Part shown: positions 1 through 6,877 of the stretch, piece after piece
Position numbering within the stretch: position 1 is the first letter of the stretch
Layout: each line of letters starts with the position of its first letter
NCBI GenBank assembly: GCA_900549375.1
Contig: URNY01000031.1
Span: forward strand, 1-20,525
DNA from: an uncultured Bacteroidales bacterium
GTDB taxonomy: Bacteria; Bacteroidota; Bacteroidia; Bacteroidales; Muribaculaceae
Reading direction: 5' to 3'
DNA: 20,525 bases
Translations under genes and position numbers: made by a program
The notes under the pieces: generated by a model
Told to the model about the DNA's origin: nothing
The model's database searches: none
What the model saw: only the letters and a program-made list of their open reading frames with translations

Positions 1-458
1 GTGAGACATATCCCGACCTTGACGAGGAAGAAGTCGACGCGGTTGCAAAGCATACGATTCTGACTATTGCAACACAGGGCGAACAGGTTGTAGGGCCTGA
101 TGATTCCGGCAATAAGTTTATCAAGATTGCAAACAAGTTCGTCAATCTCAATGAGCTTGACATCAACCTCATTGCTGAAATCAACCCATTCCAACGCGCC
201 TACGAGGTAGTCAGCAAATCGCTTACCCCCGAAGTGCTCCGTACCATCCAATATGTTATCGAGGATAAGCGCTCTGAGAAGCTGACCGATGAAGAAGCAA
301 TTTTGCTATTCACAAAATATCTCCCCAAGTGGCGCGAGGAAAATCCGGGTAAGGCAAAACCGGAGATTACCGACGGCGACCCATTAGCTCGCCGCATAGC
401 TATGGCTATCGAACATCTCCGTCAACTCAAACGCAATAAACTCGCACAGCAGCAATGA
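1..458 (+). CDS. C-terminal tail of a large protein, probably SF2 helicase (partial)
   Basis: Open from the window edge in the frame beginning at base 3; about 151 residues are visible before the TGA at 456-458. The tail is charged and mostly helical, with segments such as NPFQRAYEVVSKSLTPEVLR and an Arg/Lys-rich end. No helicase motif lies inside the window, so the assignment is inference: tails of this kind follow the ATPase core in large DEAD/DEAH-box proteins that sit directly upstream of a GIY-YIG/T5orf172 gene, as here. The stop overlaps the next start by ATGA (455-458), so the two are probably translationally coupled. It could instead be the end of another large DNA-processing subunit. 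Confidence 0.5.
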   Translation, partial: ETYPDLDEEEVDAVAKHTILTIATQGEQVVGPDDSGNKFIKIANKFVNLNELDINLIAEINPFQRAYEVVSKSLTPEVLRTIQYVIEDKRSEKLTDEEAILLFTKYLPKWREENPGKAKPEITDGDPLARRIAMAIEHLRQLKRNKLAQQQ

Positions 459-1651
459 TCAACTGGGAAAAGGAACTCGAAAAGATATTTGATGACCCGC
501 TATTGGCCGATGTAACTGCTCCAAGAAAGCGGGCAACATCGAGCGACCGCCTTATAGCGGGTTTTCAGGAAATACTTTCCTTCTACGAAGCTAAAGGTAG
601 ATTTCCTGAAGACACACCCGAAGAAGCCTCACTATTTCATAAATTGGTAGGGATTCTGAAAAGTGAGAAGAAGATAGAGCGCTGTCGCCCGTTTGATGAC
701 CTCGGTATTCTTCCTCAGCCTGTTCAGACTGTGGAAGAACCGCAAACCGAATATCACCGCGAGCTGACCGAAGAAGAACAGCTTGAAGCTATTCTTAATG
801 ACCCATTGCTCGCTGATATTGAAGACGGTGCAGACCTCGGTCTGTTTGACGTGCCCGAATATATGCGTCAGCGGCTTGAAGCGCGTAAAGAAGCCGACTA
901 TGTTGGCAAACGTCGCCCTTGCGAGGACTTCGACAAGTACGCCGACGGCTTCAAGAAGATTCAGCAGGGCTTGAAATCAGGCAAATATAAACTCGTCAAG
1001 TTTAGTGAGCCTAATCTGAAAGTCGGTCGCTATTTTGTTGAACAGGGCATTATTGGCTATCTCGCTGCCTTCGAGCAAGAAGCCAAAAATAATCTCGGGC
1101 GTGTTGATGGCCGCACTCGCGTTATCTACGAAAACGGTTCTGAGGCAGACATTAAATTCCGTACAATCACTAAAAACCTTTCTGTCGACGGTTATAGCAT
1201 TTTAGATTGTTCGGAAATGTCGTCTGAAGAATTTGAGCAGTGCTTCACTCTCACCGACAAAGATGTTGAGAGTGGCACTATCTATGTTCTTCGCTCAAAA
1301 TCTTCTCGTCCAGAAATAGCAGCCATTAAAGACCTCTACAAAATCGGCTTCACCGTTACATCGGTAGAAAGCCGCATTGCCAACGCAAAAAACGAACCTA
1401 CTTATCTTTATGCCGATGTCGAGGTCGTGGCTACATGGAAAGTCTATAATGTGAAATCATCGACTTTCGAGGCTCTGATTCACAAACTTTTTGCTCAACT
1501 ACAGTTACAAGTTACCGTTGACGGACACAGACCCAAAGAATGGTTTATCGTTCCGCTAAAAGTGGTTGATGAAGCTGTCAATGCGATTATATCCGGCAAA
1601 CGAATTGAATATAATCCGCAGTTCCAACAAATTATATATCTTCAGGCATGA
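455..1651 (+). CDS. GIY-YIG (T5orf172-type) nuclease family protein
   Basis: 398 residues. The C-terminal third (about 272-398) has the GIY-YIG/T5orf172 pattern: GTIYVLRS (274-281), YKIGFT (295-300), the candidate catalytic Arg307 in VESRI, and candidate metal-binding Glu339 in FEALIHKLF. Family knowledge: such domains cut DNA, but many T5orf172 members have no tested substrate. The N-terminal part is acidic and contains a short duplicated motif, IFDDPLLADV at 11-20 and ILNDPLLADI at 113-122, of the kind that might bind a partner protein. The gene is joined to its upstream neighbour by an ATGA overlap and to the downstream one by another (1648-1651), so helicase-like protein and nuclease are probably made together. 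The DNA-processing role is inferred from the domain and the context. Confidence 0.85.
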   Translation: MINWEKELEKIFDDPLLADVTAPRKRATSSDRLIAGFQEILSFYEAKGRFPEDTPEEASLFHKLVGILKSEKKIERCRPFDDLGILPQPVQTVEEPQTEYHRELTEEEQLEAILNDPLLADIEDGADLGLFDVPEYMRQRLEARKEADYVGKRRPCEDFDKYADGFKKIQQGLKSGKYKLVKFSEPNLKVGRYFVEQGIIGYLAAFEQEAKNNLGRVDGRTRVIYENGSEADIKFRTITKNLSVDGYSILDCSEMSSEEFEQCFTLTDKDVESGTIYVLRSKSSRPEIAAIKDLYKIGFTVTSVESRIANAKNEPTYLYADVEVVATWKVYNVKSSTFEALIHKLFAQLQLQVTVDGHRPKEWFIVPLKVVDEAVNAIISGKRIEYNPQFQQIIYLQA

Positions 1652-2076
1652 AGTTGTTGAATTACATAGGTGAGTTTTTATTGTTTCGTTGGCTGTTTGG
1701 TAAGTTCAGGAAGTCCGCGACTGAGCATGACGCGCATGCTGATGGTATAGGAACTACAATAGACAACGACAGCAAATATCTGCATGACAATCACAATGAG
1801 GATGTAGTCCCTATTGATGATACAGTTACTCCTGTAAGCAATAATTCAATTGATGATTCCGACAATTCCGAGGAACTTGATGATTTGGATATATTCATGC
1901 GCAATAATAACGGCAAGAATCATTCAAGTCTGCATCACAGAGACTATGACAGTGATTATCATAGCAGCGGTCGTCATAGTTCACATAATGATTGGGATTC
2001 TGAAAGTTATAATCAATCGTTTGATGATTTCCATGACGAGCAGGACGACTACGATATGATGGGGGATGATTTTTAG
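1648..2076 (+). CDS. Small acidic low-complexity protein with hydrophobic N-terminus
   Basis: 142 residues. The first 17 residues (MKLLNYIGEFLLFRWLF) are hydrophobic/amphipathic and are followed by a short basic patch (GKFRKSA). The remaining roughly 115 residues are dominated by Asp, Asn, Ser, His and Tyr, with almost no hydrophobic core, and end in a DDYDMMGDDF-like acidic tail. It is probably disordered, perhaps tethered to the membrane by the N-terminus; the His/Asp content could bind metal. The start overlaps the previous stop by ATGA. Another frame is also open in part of this stretch, but the coupled position supports this one. No recognised domain; DNA mimicry or a membrane-anchored accessory role are guesses only. 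Confidence 0.75.
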   Translation: MKLLNYIGEFLLFRWLFGKFRKSATEHDAHADGIGTTIDNDSKYLHDNHNEDVVPIDDTVTPVSNNSIDDSDNSEELDDLDIFMRNNNGKNHSSLHHRDYDSDYHSSGRHSSHNDWDSESYNQSFDDFHDEQDDYDMMGDDF

Positions 2077-2092
2077 TGATTTTGGCTGAATT

Positions 2093-3628
2093 ATGGAAAT
2101 GACCATTGACGATATAAAGGCATTGATAGCAACGGATGAGTCGCGGACTCTGGAGCTGAAGAAAACAACCGGCGAACTTAAAGACGGTATGCACTCGGCG
2201 TGTGCGTTTCTGAACACCGATGGCGGTTGGCTGATTTTCGGTGTTGCGCCAAAGTCGCTTAAAATATTAGGGCAGGAAGTTACGGACTCAACACAGCAAG
2301 AGATAGCCAAAGCTATCACCGGATTAGAACCCGCTGTCGATGTGAAGATTCATTATGTTGATGTGCCTGACCGCCCGAATAATAAAGTGATTGCCATGCA
2401 CTTTGATGGCTGGGTATGGGGAGAACGCCCGCATACCTTCCACGGGTGCCCGTATTATAAAGTCGAAAGCACAACTAAGGTAATGCCGCATGAGATGTAT
2501 GATGAACGAATCCGGGCGCATCAGCCTCAGATGTATGCGTGGGAGCGGCAGATGGCAGATGGTGTTATGCTTTCCGACTTGAATGAGAAGCATATTAGAG
2601 GGTGCATACGGCTTGGCGTTGAGGGCGGTAGAATCCCCGCAAGCGCAATGAGTGCGCCGATCGGCGACACGTTGGCGAAATGGAGTCTGCTGAAAAACGG
2701 CAATCCGACCAATGGAGCGGTGATGCTTTTCTCCAACAATATTGATGAATATCCGCAGTTCCGGCTTCGGATGGCCCGGTTCTTGGGTACGGATAAGAAT
2801 GAGTTTATCGACAACCAACGAGCCGAAGGCAATTTCTTTGACCTACTCGACGCAGGTATGGCTTTCTTCTTCAAGCACCTCAATCTCAGCGGAAAGATTA
2901 CAAACCACAGTCTTCAGCGCGAAGAACGCCTTGAAGTGCCATATCACGCTTTACGCGAGGCATTGATCAATAGTCTGTGCCATCGTCAATGGGAGAAGCA
3001 TAATCTGACAGGAAGTATCGCAATCTACGATGACCGCATAGAGATTGCCAACCCCGGCATATTCCCTCCTCAAATCTCACCCGAATCCATCAAGGAGCCG
3101 CATGAGTCATATCCCTACAATCTAAAGATTGCTGAAGCCCTGTATAAGTCAACTTATCTGGAAAGCTGGGGTTCCGGAGCCAAGCGTATAATGGATGCTT
3201 GCCGCGAACAAGGCGTAGATGAACCCACATGGCGTTGGGACGGAGGCTTTGTAATCGTAACCTTCAAACGACCGACAAGGAACGTGGCTTCCCAAGAAGC
3301 CATCAAATCGAGTGGCGGAGGAAACGGCATACAAACAGGCTATTCTGCCAAAGAAACTAAAGAAACCAAAGAAAATCCCAAAGAAACCAAAGAACTCCCC
3401 AAAGAAATTATTGACGCAATCAATAATCGCGATTTGACGGAAGTTCAATGCAATTTGCTGTCTCTGATTATAGCAATGCCCTCTATAACCTTGTCCAAGA
3501 TGGCGGAAGAATTGAATCTGACCATAGATCAGGTGCGGACTTTGAGAAAAAAAATGGAAAATAAAGGTGTATTTCTTTGCCGTATAGGAGCCACAAAGAA
3601 AGGTTCCTGGGAAATAAAATTTGAATGA
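2093..3628 (+). CDS. AlbA_2 (Schlafen-like) / HATPase_c_4 putative transcriptional regulator
   Basis: 511 residues. An AlbA_2 domain occupies about 1-130, with ESRTLELK (16-23) and FLNTDGGWLIFGV (39-51). The HATPase_c_4 region covers about 280-395: REALINSLCHRQW (288-300), YDDRIEIANPG (312-322) and ESWGSGAKRI (357-366). A Lys/Glu/Thr linker with repeated KETKE words (420-438) leads to a C-terminal winged-helix-like segment (447-510). This architecture matches the family usually annotated as putative DNA-binding or RecG-like regulators; the AlbA_2 fold is shared with Schlafen-type nucleic-acid-binding proteins. It lies 16 bp after the acidic protein and overlaps the next gene by ATGA (3625-3628). 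Likely roles are regulator or effector of the operon; this is inferred, not shown. Confidence 0.9.
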   Translation: MEMTIDDIKALIATDESRTLELKKTTGELKDGMHSACAFLNTDGGWLIFGVAPKSLKILGQEVTDSTQQEIAKAITGLEPAVDVKIHYVDVPDRPNNKVIAMHFDGWVWGERPHTFHGCPYYKVESTTKVMPHEMYDERIRAHQPQMYAWERQMADGVMLSDLNEKHIRGCIRLGVEGGRIPASAMSAPIGDTLAKWSLLKNGNPTNGAVMLFSNNIDEYPQFRLRMARFLGTDKNEFIDNQRAEGNFFDLLDAGMAFFFKHLNLSGKITNHSLQREERLEVPYHALREALINSLCHRQWEKHNLTGSIAIYDDRIEIANPGIFPPQISPESIKEPHESYPYNLKIAEALYKSTYLESWGSGAKRIMDACREQGVDEPTWRWDGGFVIVTFKRPTRNVASQEAIKSSGGGNGIQTGYSAKETKETKENPKETKELPKEIIDAINNRDLTEVQCNLLSLIIAMPSITLSKMAEELNLTIDQVRTLRKKMENKGVFLCRIGATKKGSWEIKFE

Positions 3629-3849
3629 CTATGACTATTGAACAACAAATAGACCAAGCGGTAGAAGACTTAAAAAGTATTTTGTGTCAATCCGCGAAAT
3701 CTCGCCAAGAAGCCCAACGCATAAGCGACATATTAGACTCAATTGGCTATCAGCTTAAATCAGCAAATTCCACATTGACAGGAAACTTTTCCAAGGCAAC
3801 CTTGGAAAGTATGGTTTCAAAGATGTATTCCGAGAAATCAAGGTTATAA
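3625..3849 (+). CDS. Small helical protein ending the operon
   Basis: 74 residues, no recognised domain. It is predicted by eye to be mostly alpha-helical: an amphipathic first half (IEQQIDQAVEDLKSILCQ, then SRQEAQRISDILDSIGYQ) and a polar second half. There is no signal peptide or membrane segment. The first ATG overlaps the stop of the AlbA_2 gene (ATGA); a second in-frame ATG two codons later is an alternative start. Coupled translation with the regulator suggests it is a partner, antidote or accessory subunit, but nothing in the sequence says which. It closes the + strand operon; the next 740 bases carry no convincing gene. Confidence 0.7.
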   Translation: MTMTIEQQIDQAVEDLKSILCQSAKSRQEAQRISDILDSIGYQLKSANSTLTGNFSKATLESMVSKMYSEKSRL

Positions 3850-3899
3850 TGGTTGAATTGTTCACCATAGAATAATCTTCCACGGATTGATTGTTCCTG

Positions 3900-3921
3900 C
3901 AATCAGTCATCTGACTGATTG
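3900..3921. repeat. 9-bp-arm inverted repeat downstream of the operon
   Basis: CAATCAGTC (3900-3908), loop ATCT, GACTGATTG (3913-3921): a perfect stem 51 bases after the last operon stop. It could be a transcription terminator or RNA-stabilising hairpin for the operon, but no T-run follows, so a rho-independent terminator is not well supported. Confidence 0.45.
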
Positions 3922-4011
3922 GCAGATCAGCAAGACTTTCTAACGGCAATCCTTTCGGTCATTCATCCATAAGGCTTGACACCCATCTGCTCATAAGTTC
4001 ATTCAGTCATC

Positions 4012-4029
4012 TGTTCATACGTATGAACA
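4012..4029. repeat. 18-bp perfect palindrome
   Basis: TGTTCATACGTATGAACA is its own reverse complement. It forms the left end of the 16-bp-period array and contains the shared core ATACGT. It looks like a binding site for a dimeric protein. Confidence 0.8.
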
Positions 4030-4093
4030 TCAATACGTTCAGATGTTCATACGTCAATACATCAATACGTTAGTACGTTCATACGTCAATACG
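4014..4093. repeat. Iteron-like array, five tandem 16-bp units
   Basis: Five contiguous 16-bp units begin at 4014, 4030, 4046, 4062 and 4078. Units 1, 3 and 5 begin TTCATACGT and units 2 and 4 begin TCAATACGT, so ATACGT recurs at 4017, 4033, 4049, 4065 and 4081. Two further half-phase cores lie at 4073 (GTACGT) and 4089 (ATACGT). A degenerate unit (TTCATTCAG) may precede the array at 3998. A perfect 10-bp inverted repeat, GTTAGTACGT (4069-4078) / ACGTACTAAC (4091-4100), overlaps the right end. This fits repeated protein-binding sites such as iterons, integrase arm sites or an operator array. Confidence 0.85.
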
Positions 4094-4384
4094 TACTAAC
4101 AGCATCTTTGCAATCAAGACTTCAATAAGCAACTATCTGTAACAATGCATATTAACCAAATTGCAATCTAAAAAGCATTATATATCGTGTATTGATATAT
4201 CAACTATCTTTCGTTAAATCTTGTTCTTCCACATTGCAAGAACCTGGATTTTGCCACTATTGATGTTCCAAGCAATTGAAACAGTCGGCTATCCCGATTA
4301 CAGCTGCCTTTTACGTATGTAGCCTATTGTTATTTGGTGCAATCAAGCCTTCTGATTTTATCAGTCGCAACGGAATCCGTCGGG

Positions 4385-4447
4385 ATTCTGCAAGGTATGT
4401 TTTGAGCTGCACGAAACTGATTTTGCAGCTCAAAACCCTTGCAGAAT
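4385..4447. repeat. 23-bp inverted repeat with a 3-nt bulge (large hairpin)
   Basis: Left arm: ATTCTGCAAGG (4385-4395), bulge TAT, GTTTTGAGCTGC (4399-4410). Right arm: GCAGCTCAAAAC (4425-4436) running straight into CCTTGCAGAAT (4437-4447). All 23 positions pair, with a 14-nt loop. No T-run follows on either strand, so a terminator is unlikely. A folded single-strand recognition site (origin, transfer or recombination site) or the footprint of a lost element are possible. Confidence 0.85.
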
Positions 4448-4540
4448 ATTGGTTGGTCTTACTCCAAAGTCGTAATCCCCGTTGCCGATTTCACACTCCG
4501 ATTTTTCCCTTTTTGTTTTCATTATGATTGGCGGCGAAAA

Positions 4541-4577
4541 GAAAAAAGCCGACAAATCACATCGGACTTATCGGCTT
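4541..4577 (-). terminator. Rho-independent terminator of the integrase gene
   Basis: Read on the - strand: AAGCCGA (4577-4571), a loop of 18 nt that can itself pair partly, TCGGCTT (4552-4546), then a T-rich run. It begins 12 bases after the integrase stop. Confidence 0.8.
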
Positions 4578-4588
4578 CGGTATAACGG

Positions 4589-5836
4589 TTACATCGGTGC
4601 ATAATTGATTTCACCGAGGGAGTTGATTGCGTCCTGTTTCAGACTGTCAACGACATGGAGATATCGCTCTGTCATCTTTATGGAGGTGTGTCCGAGAAGA
4701 CTCGACACCGTTTTAATATTCGCTCCTTTGGTGAGGACGTTCACCGCGAAGCTGTGTCTCGCGCAATGCCATGTGATTTTCTTCCTGATGCCTGCCGCCT
4801 TTACCCATTTACGCAGATACAGGTTGCAGATGTTGTAATGCGGAACTGTGAATATCCGTTCATCATAGTTGTCGTTATCCGGCTCACCGATTAGACGGAT
4901 AAGGGTGTCGTTCAACGGAACGATTACCCAGCTCCGGCTGCTGTGATCTTTTGTCTTTTGCTGCTGGAACCGCAATGTCTGGGTTGAGTAATCCACGTTG
5001 CGGTAGGTCAACTGGCTTGTGTCGCACCAACGCACCCCGGTGTATAAACCGAAGATGAACGCACGGTGAATTTCCGGCCTCTCGCCTTCAAAATGTGTCG
5101 CAACAAGCTGCTGTATTTCCTCCGGCAGAAGAATCTCTTTTTGCAACGTCATGTTGTCGTTCTTCAACACGAAGCCTCGGCACGGATTTTTCTTGATGAG
5201 GTCTTTGTCAACAGCCGCAGTAACCATACGCTTGAACATTCGGAAATAGATTTTCGGACCGTCGCCTGTTCCCTTCTCTTTCAGATACTCAACATAGGCA
5301 GCCACCATGTCAACCGTCAGTTGTGTCATCTTAAGATTATTCCTGTAGAGAGAATATCTCGACGTATCGGCAAGAAAGTTCTTGAACTTTTGCAGTCCGT
5401 GCCCGAGCGTTATGCGGGTGTATTTTGTCAGTGTCGGTGACTTGATGAACTCTTTGCAGAATTCAAGGAAATCCTCGTCCATGTCTTTTCGGAGACGATA
5501 GCCCTCCCTGTCCTCAAGGAAAGATTGCTCACGTTCAAAACGTATCTTTTCAGCAAGGGCAAGAGTATTCTTGTTCTGCATACGTTCCTGCTGGTTGCGG
5601 GGATGAAGCCAGATATACAGGTTGAGGTTCTCTTTCTTGCGGGAGTGTTTGATTTTGTATTTCGGTTTACCCGCCATCGCACCTTCGGCGTAAAACACCT
5701 GATTGCCGTCCTCGTCAAGTACGGGCGATTCAGTTCTGCCGAGATAATATTCAAGGTAGAGGCTGGCGCGACCGTCGCTCAGTTCCGACTGCCGGAGCTT
5801 GGGATTCTGTTTCTTGCGATTTTCTAATTTTGCCAT
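4589..5836 (-). CDS. Tyrosine-type site-specific recombinase (integrase)
   Basis: 415 residues from the chosen start MAKLENRK. An N-terminal arm-binding-like region is followed by a SAM-like core-binding domain (about 120-215) and a catalytic domain. The catalytic set is complete: Arg269 in TGVRW, His357-x-x-Arg360 in HCARH, His383 in LLGHTS and nucleophile Tyr392 in TERYLHV. This is the Bacteroidota integrase type that moves integrative elements and prophages by DNA cleavage and rejoining. The frame is open 24 codons further upstream (to 5908), but a TATCTTTG promoter at 5854-5861 lies inside that extension, so 5836 is the better start. A terminator follows the stop. The gene points toward the repeat region and the cargo operon, consistent with one end of an element. 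Confidence 0.95.
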   Translation of the reverse strand: MAKLENRKKQNPKLRQSELSDGRASLYLEYYLGRTESPVLDEDGNQVFYAEGAMAGKPKYKIKHSRKKENLNLYIWLHPRNQQERMQNKNTLALAEKIRFEREQSFLEDREGYRLRKDMDEDFLEFCKEFIKSPTLTKYTRITLGHGLQKFKNFLADTSRYSLYRNNLKMTQLTVDMVAAYVEYLKEKGTGDGPKIYFRMFKRMVTAAVDKDLIKKNPCRGFVLKNDNMTLQKEILLPEEIQQLVATHFEGERPEIHRAFIFGLYTGVRWCDTSQLTYRNVDYSTQTLRFQQQKTKDHSSRSWVIVPLNDTLIRLIGEPDNDNYDERIFTVPHYNICNLYLRKWVKAAGIRKKITWHCARHSFAVNVLTKGANIKTVSSLLGHTSIKMTERYLHVVDSLKQDAINSLGEINYAPM

Positions 5837-5853
5837 GCAATTATAATTTTGCG

Positions 5854-5861
5854 CAAAGATA
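5854..5861 (-). promoter_or_regulatory. Bacteroidota -7 promoter motif of the integrase
   Basis: TATCTTTG on the - strand matches TAnnTTTG. A TTTTC stretch about 20 bases upstream can serve as the -33 element. The motif lies 17 bases before the ATG at 5836 and decides the start choice for the integrase. Confidence 0.65.
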
Positions 5862-5908
5862 ATCCGAGGTATAATAATCTGAAAATCGCCGTTTACAGAT
5901 CTTAACAT

Positions 5909-6186
5909 TTACCCGTTGACCACAGTCCATTATCGAGGGTACAAAAGGTGTACTTTTTAAGAAAATCGGGTCAAAAGCAGGAAAATTACCGCAATATTGA
6001 TAATTGCTATTGCATTGATAACAAGTATAATTAGCTCATTTGACTTATCTCGACTTTTCCATCAAAGAAATCTGGAAAATTTCAATCACTGTCAAGAATG
6101 CGGCAAACGGTAGATGCCAATGTGGATATGTATATTCAGCCGGAGTCGGACTTCCCTGTCCATCTCGGCATATTTACACATATTCT
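5909..6186. other. Intergenic region; possible element end
   Basis: No gene is apparent apart from the small ORF starting at 6098. The segment around 5938-5960 has the repeated words GTACAAAA and GTACTTTT. ATTGATAA occurs twice, at 5996 and 6014. Such short repeats beside an integrase are where arm-type or attachment sites would be expected, but no core site can be identified without the other end of the element. No tRNA gene was seen here. Confidence 0.35.
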
Positions 6187-6223
6187 GCGTGAGGCTTCTG
6201 CGAGTTTGCTCGTTCAACAGTGA
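6098..6223 (+). CDS. Possible 41-residue leader ORF
   Basis: ATG at 6098, TGA at 6221-6223; the peptide begins MRQTVDANVDMY and ends ASLLVQQ. It has no signal peptide or known domain. Its stop codon lies in the loop of the large hairpin at 6187-6278, so a ribosome completing it would cover the left hairpin arms; this is the geometry of a leader-peptide attenuator. It is in the same frame as the gene at 6338. The opposite strand is also open here (6092-6325), so the coding status is uncertain and the segment may be a structured RNA or a dispersed repeat instead. Confidence 0.35.
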   Translation: MRQTVDANVDMYIQPESDFPVHLGIFTHILREASASLLVQQ

Positions 6224-6289
6224 TGGGCAATTCCAGGGCCTCAGATAGTGGAACGAGCAAACAGTACGGCTCTCACGCTTTTCTTTTTT
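6187..6289 (+). terminator. Large nested hairpin with U-tract: candidate attenuator
   Basis: Outer stem GCGTGAG (6187-6193) / CTCACGC (6272-6278) and perfect 12-bp inner stem GTTTGCTCGTTC (6204-6215) / GAACGAGCAAAC (6251-6262) with a 35-nt loop. TTTTCTTTTTT (6279-6289) follows at once on the + strand. It ends 48 bases before the first gene of the CsgG-type operon, with no promoter motif in between. It could be a regulated terminator of that operon, or the 3' end of an independent RNA. Confidence 0.6.
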
Positions 6290-6337
6290 AATTCCATAAC
6301 GCCGATGCAGAGAGCCCGGAGGCACCTGACATCAGTT

Positions 6338-6877
6338 ATGAAGAAGATTCTTCTTTCTGCGGTAGTGATGATTGCTACCTTATTTGGCGCTAACGCGCAA
6401 ACCGTATCTGCCGACTTTAGCTCGCTCGACAAACTCGTGGAAAAACTTGCCAAAGCCTGTGCAAAATCTCCCAAAGCCTGCGGGGAAGCAGATATCGACC
6501 TTTTCGTGGATGGTAATAAGAATGCCGCGCTTGGGGCTGTGGCATCTGCCGAAAAACTCCACACACTCTATTCCCGTCAGATAGGCGAGACTACAGATGG
6601 AGTGCAGGATGTAACCGTAACAAAACCGACTTTAAACGACTGGACAGAGCTTGCCACTACAATAGCGACACAAGCCGCCGGGATGACGGAACTCGGGGTA
6701 GCGGGAAAGAAAGCCGCCGACGCCGTAAAAGGAGCCGACAAGATGAAGGCTTTGAAGCTCTCAAAACCCGTGAAATGGGCCACCGACATTATGCCGGTCA
6801 CCGGAGAAGCCCTCGCTGAAGAGACTAAAGCAATCGACCAGATCATCAAGCTTCTGAAATCAGAGAACAATTTATGA
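6338..6877 (+). CDS. Secreted protein of unknown function, first gene of CsgG-type operon
   Basis: 179 residues from MKKILLSAVV. The reading frame is open further upstream, but this ATG gives a clean signal peptide (hydrophobic 4-18, probable cleavage near GANAQ/TVSA). The mature part is helical and Lys/Ala-rich (LVEKLAKACAKSPKACGEAD and AGKKAADAVKGADKMKALKL), with two Cys near its start. No known domain was recognised. The stop overlaps the next start by ATGA (6874-6877), so it is coupled to the CsgG-family gene, and it probably acts in the periplasm or outer membrane together with it. Expression may be set by the hairpin just upstream. Confidence 0.8.
   Translation: MKKILLSAVVMIATLFGANAQTVSADFSSLDKLVEKLAKACAKSPKACGEADIDLFVDGNKNAALGAVASAEKLHTLYSRQIGETTDGVQDVTVTKPTLNDWTELATTIATQAAGMTELGVAGKKAADAVKGADKMKALKLSKPVKWATDIMPVTGEALAEETKAIDQIIKLLKSENNL

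Larger units (their letters stand above)
3850..4540. other. Gene-free repeat-rich region beside the integrase
   Basis: About 690 bases with no convincing gene. It holds a 9-bp-arm hairpin (3900-3921), a 16-bp-period array (4014-4093) and a 23-bp bulged inverted repeat (4385-4447), all described separately. An 83-codon open frame at 4276-4527 covers the large hairpin and is not believed. Its position between the cargo operon and the 3' end of the integrase fits a control, replication or recombination region of a mobile element. Confidence 0.6.

Noticed and set aside
4014..4093. Short regularly spaced repeats as a CRISPR array
   Set aside because: The 16-bp units are contiguous, with no unique spacers, and no cas gene is present.
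4385..4447. Hairpin as an integron attC site
   Set aside because: The integrase lacks recognisable integron features and no cassette array is present.
4276..4527. 83-codon + strand ORF
   Set aside because: It spans the 23-bp hairpin, has no promoter motif and its protein shows no coherent domain.
5837..6337. tRNA gene as the integration target
   Set aside because: No cloverleaf or conserved T-loop sequence could be found; the 92-nt hairpin does not fold as a tRNA.
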